Source: an uncultured Faecalicatena sp. (GTDB lineage Bacteria > Bacillota > Clostridia > Lachnospirales > Lachnospiraceae). From it: a DNA stretch of 64,000 nt. The stretch lies in the NCBI GenBank assembly GCA_948468385.1, contig CAOKHZ010000010.1:62001-126000 (forward strand). The letters run 5' to 3'. A model generated the notes under the pieces. The model saw only the letters and a list, made by a program, of their open reading frames with translations. It made no database searches and had not been told where the DNA came from. Below, in pieces: positions 61,737-64,000 of the stretch (positions within the stretch are counted from its first letter, which is position 1; each line of letters starts with the position of its first letter). A program made the position numbers and the translations under genes.

Positions 61737-64000
61737 TCAGATCGGGTATGGGGACAATCCCGTTCTTCTAAAATAATCCTTGGCGTAATCCTGCGTTACC
61801 CGGAATACTTCTCTTCCGTCAATATTAATAACCAAGTCGCCTTGATTGCTCCTATTTCCTCCAGACAATCCCAACTCTGAAAGCACCTCAAGAACCGCTT
61901 CTTTATTCGCCTGCTTCATGGTTGACAGCGGGGAAACAATTTCCGTCTCTCTCTTATTATCCCCAAGCACTGCCATGAACTCGCGGTTCGGCGGCACCAC
62001 GGCACCGGCCGCCAACTTCGGAATCGGCGCAGGAGTCCAGCTGGCCAGTTCTGGATAAATGCTGTACGTGCTCATTCTGCTCATGTTCCTCGGAAGGATA
62101 CCCGACATGGCACCGCCGGCGACACCAGACACCGCACTTGCTTTTCCACTAAACTGATTGAATATGCTGAACAAGTCACTTATCCATCCGACAATCGTTT
62201 GCACTGCGGACACTATAGTTCCGACAATTCCATTCCAAATGTTTGACACCGTATTTGCCATTCCACTCCATGCGCCATTCCACAAAAATTGAATTGCACC
62301 AACAACGGATGCGATGATGGTCGATATCTGGTTTATTACACCAAATACGATATCTTTTATTCCGTTCCATACGTCCTTGACAGAACCCAAAAGACCTTTA
62401 ATTCCGTTCAACAATCCGGACATAAGGTACTGACCTTGCTCTTCCATTGCCGTTGATGGGCTATGGATGCCAAAGAAATCCTTGAAAGCTTGTAAAACAC
62501 GCTCCCATACCGTGCCCCAATCGGTTTCTGCAATCGCTTGCACAAGTCCCTCGAACAATCCATATATAAGCTGACTAGCCGCGATTATAATTTTACCTAT
62601 CAATTCTACCCAATTAACATTTACAAGAAAATCTATAATGTCTTTCCAAACTTCTGTCCAATCTATCACCGTTATCGCCTCAATGAGAGAATCCAAGATG
62701 CCAGATATAAGCTTTGTGGCACCTTCCGCAACGGTTTTCCCATCAAACTCCACAAAAAACATGTTTATCCCATTGGAAATATTGTCGCCCAAGGCTTTCC
62801 AGTCGAATGTATCAGCGAAAGCAATCGCCGTCTGAAACGCACCAGTAATCGCTCGACCAATCGTTGCACCAATCGTACCAAGGTTTATTGAACTAATGGC
62901 ACCATTCAACCCGTCACCTATTGCAACGCCTATTTCATCGTACTTTAAATTCGTCACGAATCCATAAAGCGTGTTCCAAAGTATCATGAAACGGTTTCCG
63001 AAAAAATTCCCCAGGTTATTCCAGTTTATCTCCCTTACGATTCCCGTAACTGCTTCCGCAAACTTTGACCCGAGATTTTTCCAGTCAATTCCCTCTATCA
63101 AGGAATTCAGGGTGTACGCAATCGAGTTTATTCCAGCCCCTATAGTTCTTCCCATCAAATTCCAGTCGATATTATCAACAAGACTATTAATCGTTCTGGT
63201 AAAAGCTTCTACGACATGCATAATTCTTGGGCCGACATTATCCCAATTAATAACATCGTAAATTTTTTGAAGTGCCTTGTTTAATCCTTCCGCAACATAA
63301 TCTCCGAGTCCTTCCCAGTCCTCCGCCTTAATCATGTCTCTTATCTTATTTGCAATGTCCAACATTCCATTCCCAATCGGAACAGTTTCAAACATGTCAG
63401 CGGGAGAAATGCCACCGCCGCCTCCACCACCCCCGCCGCCGGCGGAATCCGAAGACAAATTGTTCAGCTTATCCAGGGATGACAGTTGCTTATTCGCATC
63501 CTTGGCGGCAGACGCGGTATCACCCAAGCTTTCGGCATAATTCTCCTGCACCGCCGTCGCCTTGGTGAACGTCTTTTGTCCAGTCAGCGCGGCGATGAGC
63601 ATCCCGACATATGTCGCCGCCTTGGAGAGCATGTTGATAAACGACGTGAGCATCGGAGCCACCGCGGTAAGTATCGGGGCGAACGCTGTGGCCAGGCTGT
63701 TCTTAAGCTGCGTCAACGCGGATTTCATCGAGGACAGCGCGGCGTTGACCGGGGTTGAATACCTTGCGAGGTTTCCGATTCCCTCCCGTATTCCGGACAT
63801 CATGGCGTTAAATGCCTTGCTAATCTGGTTGAATATCAGGAGCGAAAGGGCGAGGCCTTTGAACCGATCCCCCAGCGTGGAAAGTAGACCGCCAGACTTT
63901 TTAGTGAATCCACCTATTTTTGTAAATATATTCTTTACCGCGCTCCCGAGTGTCTTGATGGAACCTTTCACGATAGTCTTTACTGTTTCCTTGGCTGACT
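61737..64000 (-). CDS. Phage tail tape-measure protein, 5' end beyond the window
   Basis: The frame is open to the right edge, giving 754 residues of C-terminal sequence. Long hydrophobic and amphipathic stretches (FKGLALSLLIFNQISKAFNA, ITSFINMLS-like), a run of ten Gly after SSDSA, about nine repeats with DW at 20-40 residue spacing (IDWKNLG, INWNNLG, IDWNLMG) and the end LVINIDGREVFRVTQDYAKD are typical of Gram-positive siphophage tape measures. No distal tail, fibre or lysis genes follow on the minus strand, which is unusual and suggests a truncated prophage. Confidence 0.85.
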   Translation of the reverse strand, partial: SAKETVKTIVKGSIKTLGSAVKNIFTKIGGFTKKSGGLLSTLGDRFKGLALSLLIFNQISKAFNAMMSGIREGIGNLARYSTPVNAALSSMKSALTQLKNSLATAFAPILTAVAPMLTSFINMLSKAATYVGMLIAALTGQKTFTKATAVQENYAESLGDTASAAKDANKQLSSLDKLNNLSSDSAGGGGGGGGGGISPADMFETVPIGNGMLDIANKIRDMIKAEDWEGLGDYVAEGLNKALQKIYDVINWDNVGPRIMHVVEAFTRTINSLVDNIDWNLMGRTIGAGINSIAYTLNSLIEGIDWKNLGSKFAEAVTGIVREINWNNLGNFFGNRFMILWNTLYGFVTNLKYDEIGVAIGDGLNGAISSINLGTIGATIGRAITGAFQTAIAFADTFDWKALGDNISNGINMFFVEFDGKTVAEGATKLISGILDSLIEAITVIDWTEVWKDIIDFLVNVNWVELIGKIIIAASQLIYGLFEGLVQAIAETDWGTVWERVLQAFKDFFGIHSPSTAMEEQGQYLMSGLLNGIKGLLGSVKDVWNGIKDIVFGVINQISTIIASVVGAIQFLWNGAWSGMANTVSNIWNGIVGTIVSAVQTIVGWISDLFSIFNQFSGKASAVSGVAGGAMSGILPRNMSRMSTYSIYPELASWTPAPIPKLAAGAVVPPNREFMAVLGDNKRETEIVSPLSTMKQANKEAVLEVLSELGLSGGNRSNQGDLVINIDGREVFRVTQDYAKDYFRRTGLSPYPI

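Overview
The window reads as chromosome of a low-to-mid GC anaerobic Firmicute, most likely a Lachnospiraceae-type Clostridium. The signs are strong AGGAGG ribosome binding sites, TTGACA-17-TATAAT promoters, a type III glutamine synthetase, [FeFe]-hydrogenase maturases HydG and HydF with the TM1266-type regulator, a flavin reductase-rubredoxin fusion, WhiA, RapZ and a Crh-like HPr. No rRNA, CRISPR array or intact insertion sequence was seen. Two tRNAs are present: Glu(CUC) and Gly(UCC).

Layout. 1-6.4 kb (minus): an ABC-class ATPase running off the left edge, a DUF2804 protein, an MFS transporter, a ferredoxin-tailed aldo/keto reductase and a carboxylesterase remnant. 6.4-11.2 kb: a plus-strand promoter-to-terminator unit that looks like a non-coding RNA, an aminotransferase, a MerR/YbjQ pair and a FecR-TPR lipoprotein. 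11.7-18.5 kb: DegV, a damaged toxin-antitoxin pair, and an aminotransferase / NhaC-type transporter / RidA / aminotransferase set divergent from a DauR-like regulator. 18.7-31 kb: glnN, fba, a phage-type lysozyme, tRNA-Glu, a FapA-like protein, a lipid kinase, the murB-rapZ-whiA-crh-like cluster, and a pseudouridine synthase. 31-44 kb: proC, acylphosphatase, the hydrogenase maturation group with an unusual leader and duplicated 100-bp spacer, dGTPase, several regulators or unknowns, an MBL-fold protein and a flavin reductase-rubredoxin protein. 44.5-53.8 kb: tRNA-Gly, a PurF-like protein without its cysteine nucleophile, a site-2 protease, a zinc-ribbon membrane gene broken by an amber codon, aminopeptidase M18, Nth, MATE, Sfp-type transferase and a DUF4143 ATPase. 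53.9-60.8 kb: the most distinctive locus, a five-gene operon coding for an HMG-CoA-synthase-like protein, an SCP-x-type thiolase, a zinc-ribbon OB-fold protein, a DASS transporter and an AtoE-type transporter, divergent from an IclR regulator. 61-64 kb: a small helix-turn-helix gene and the 3' part of a phage tape-measure gene.

The main candidate for a little-described system is the 53.9-60.8 kb operon. Its three enzyme genes match the size, order and domain make-up of the PhlA-PhlC-PhlB acyltransferase and of the archaeal thiolase/HMG-CoA-synthase/DUF35 complex. By eye the HMG-CoA-synthase-like subunit has lost the catalytic Cys and His, while the thiolase keeps its nucleophile, as expected for a PhlACB-like C-acyltransferase or lyase. 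Three copies of a CGTTTTATATA-type motif sit on the two divergent promoters.

The intergenic DNA is unusually structured. I see three families of dispersed palindromes or hairpin elements, one with compensatory stem changes; a 200-bp element closed by a perfect 19-bp inverted repeat; a 35-bp tandem repeat that encodes a relay of overlapping mini-ORFs; and two candidate structured transcripts. All functional calls are by reading motifs; no database search was possible.
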